Assembly (NCBI GenBank): GCA_913055855.1
Contig: CAJXKW010000012.1
Location: 1 to 37,408, forward strand
Reading direction: 5' to 3'
DNA from: an uncultured Limimonas sp.
GTDB taxonomy: Bacteria > Pseudomonadota > Alphaproteobacteria > Kiloniellales > Rhodovibrionaceae
Length of the DNA: 37,408 bases
In this document: positions 36,957-37,408 of the stretch, in pieces
Layout of the letters: every line of letters starts with the position of its first letter
Position numbering within the stretch: position 1 is the first letter of the stretch
Notes under the pieces: model-generated
What the model was told of the DNA's origin: nothing
Databases searched by the model: none
What the model saw: only the letters and a program-made list of their open reading frames with translations
Translations under genes and position numbers: made by a program

Positions 36957-37151
36957 CCGGCAGGGACCCGGCAGGGACAACGCCCCGCGGCGGTCCGGCC
37001 AGCCCAGCGCGTGCGCGTTAAGGGTGCGGCGCCGGCTTAACCGCCGTCGGCGCTGGGGCGTCCCCGCGTGTCCCCGCGTCCCCGGTAGGCGGGCGGGGAC
37101 AGCGTGAAGCGCGGTTTGCGGCGGATGTCCCCGGTGTCCCCGGTTGTCCCC
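36957..37151. repeat. Iteron array GGGGACA/TGTCCCC (right)
   Basis: An 11-base direct repeat CCGGCAGGGAC at 36957-36967 and 36968-36978, then GTCCCC-type copies at 37060-37065, 37070-37075 and 37078-37083, inverted GGGGACA at 37095-37101, and TGTCCCC at 37126, 37135 and 37145 (9-10 base period). The core differs by one base from the left array (GGGAACA). Probably the second half of the replication origin. Confidence 0.75.
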
Positions 37152-37176
37152 GCCGCCGTGACAGGGGTGCCACCGT

Positions 37177-37408
37177 TCAGGACGGTTCGGGCGCGCGGGC
37201 AAGCGCCGCCGCCACGTCGTCGGGCATGGCCGCGATCACCCGGAGATACGCTTGCGCCGCCGCGTCCGGCGCCCGGCGCCCCTGTTCCCAGTCGCGGATT
37301 GACGCCACGGGGACACCGTAGCGCGCGGCGAAGGCGGCTTGCGAAAGCCCCGTGGCGGAACGGGCGCGTTCCACGAGGTAGGCGCCCCGCCCACGCTCAA
37401 ACGCATCA
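37177..37408 (-). CDS. XRE/HigA-like HTH regulator (5' end beyond right edge)
   Basis: The frame stays open to the window edge, reading DAFERGRGAYLVERARS before the HTH, so the true start lies outside; a GTG at 37374 is inside the gene. The HTH is ATGLSQAAFAARYGVPVASI followed by RDWEQGRRAPDAAAQAYLRV, typical of HigA-type antitoxin/regulators. It may control the element or pair with a toxin to the right. The stop is 26 bases from the iteron array. Confidence 0.8.
   Translation of the reverse strand, partial: DAFERGRGAYLVERARSATGLSQAAFAARYGVPVASIRDWEQGRRAPDAAAQAYLRVIAAMPDDVAAALARAPEPS

Overview
The window is GC-rich DNA from an alphaproteobacterium, most likely Rhodospirillales-like. The evidence is a split F-type ATPase operon encoding only F1 (atpHAGDC) next to priA, a fsa-DUF484-xerC cluster, a DUF2336 protein, and a TIGR01459-type HAD phosphatase. 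The genus cannot be fixed from this sequence alone.

Region 1, 1 to about 19,917, is chromosomal. It starts with the 5' part of a DUF4347-type large surface protein, then a short acetyltransferase-like fragment, a winged-helix regulator, a soluble PAS histidine kinase translationally coupled to a DUF2336 protein, a START/SRPBCC-like protein and a ferritin-like di-iron protein. The F1 operon (minus strand) follows, then an orphan HTH regulator, priA, the plus-strand fsa-DUF484-xerC unit, a HAD phosphatase, a PAS-MarR regulator and pyrD.

Region 2, about 19,978 to 31,975, is a minus-strand late module of a short-tailed phage of the T7/BPP-1 type. In transcription order it holds: portal (C-terminal half only), Bbp19-like protein, scaffold, a lower-GC extra gene with its own promoter, a small protein, major capsid, decoration-like protein, tail tube A-like, tail tube B-like, a coiled-coil internal protein, tail fibre, small and large terminase, a membrane-anchored coiled-coil lysis candidate and a SleB-like endolysin. 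It sits directly upstream of pyrD. The portal lacks its N-terminal half and no large internal virion proteins are present, so as seen it is probably not a complete phage.

Region 3, about 31,990 to the right edge, is a different element: an AlpA-like regulator, a small primase N-terminal-like protein, a toprim-DUF927 helicase, a conserved hypothetical and an XRE-type regulator cut by the window edge. Two clusters of short iterons, GGGAACA at 33,070-33,160 and GGGGACA at 36,957-37,151, flank the replication genes about 3.9 kb apart. A run of four minus-strand terminator-like hairpins with a duplicated 20-bp motif lies just upstream of alpA. This layout resembles the ori/crr and termination-immunity arrangement of P4-type satellites. 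The portal gene ends abruptly where this element begins, so the working picture is a satellite-like island abutting, and possibly inserted into, a T7/BPP-1-like prophage. No integrase is in the window; it may lie to the right.

A family of small hairpins whose loops carry CGACAGGCTC (or its complement) while the stems differ occurs at about 611-693, 6,551-6,642 and 22,617-22,676, the last inside the prophage.
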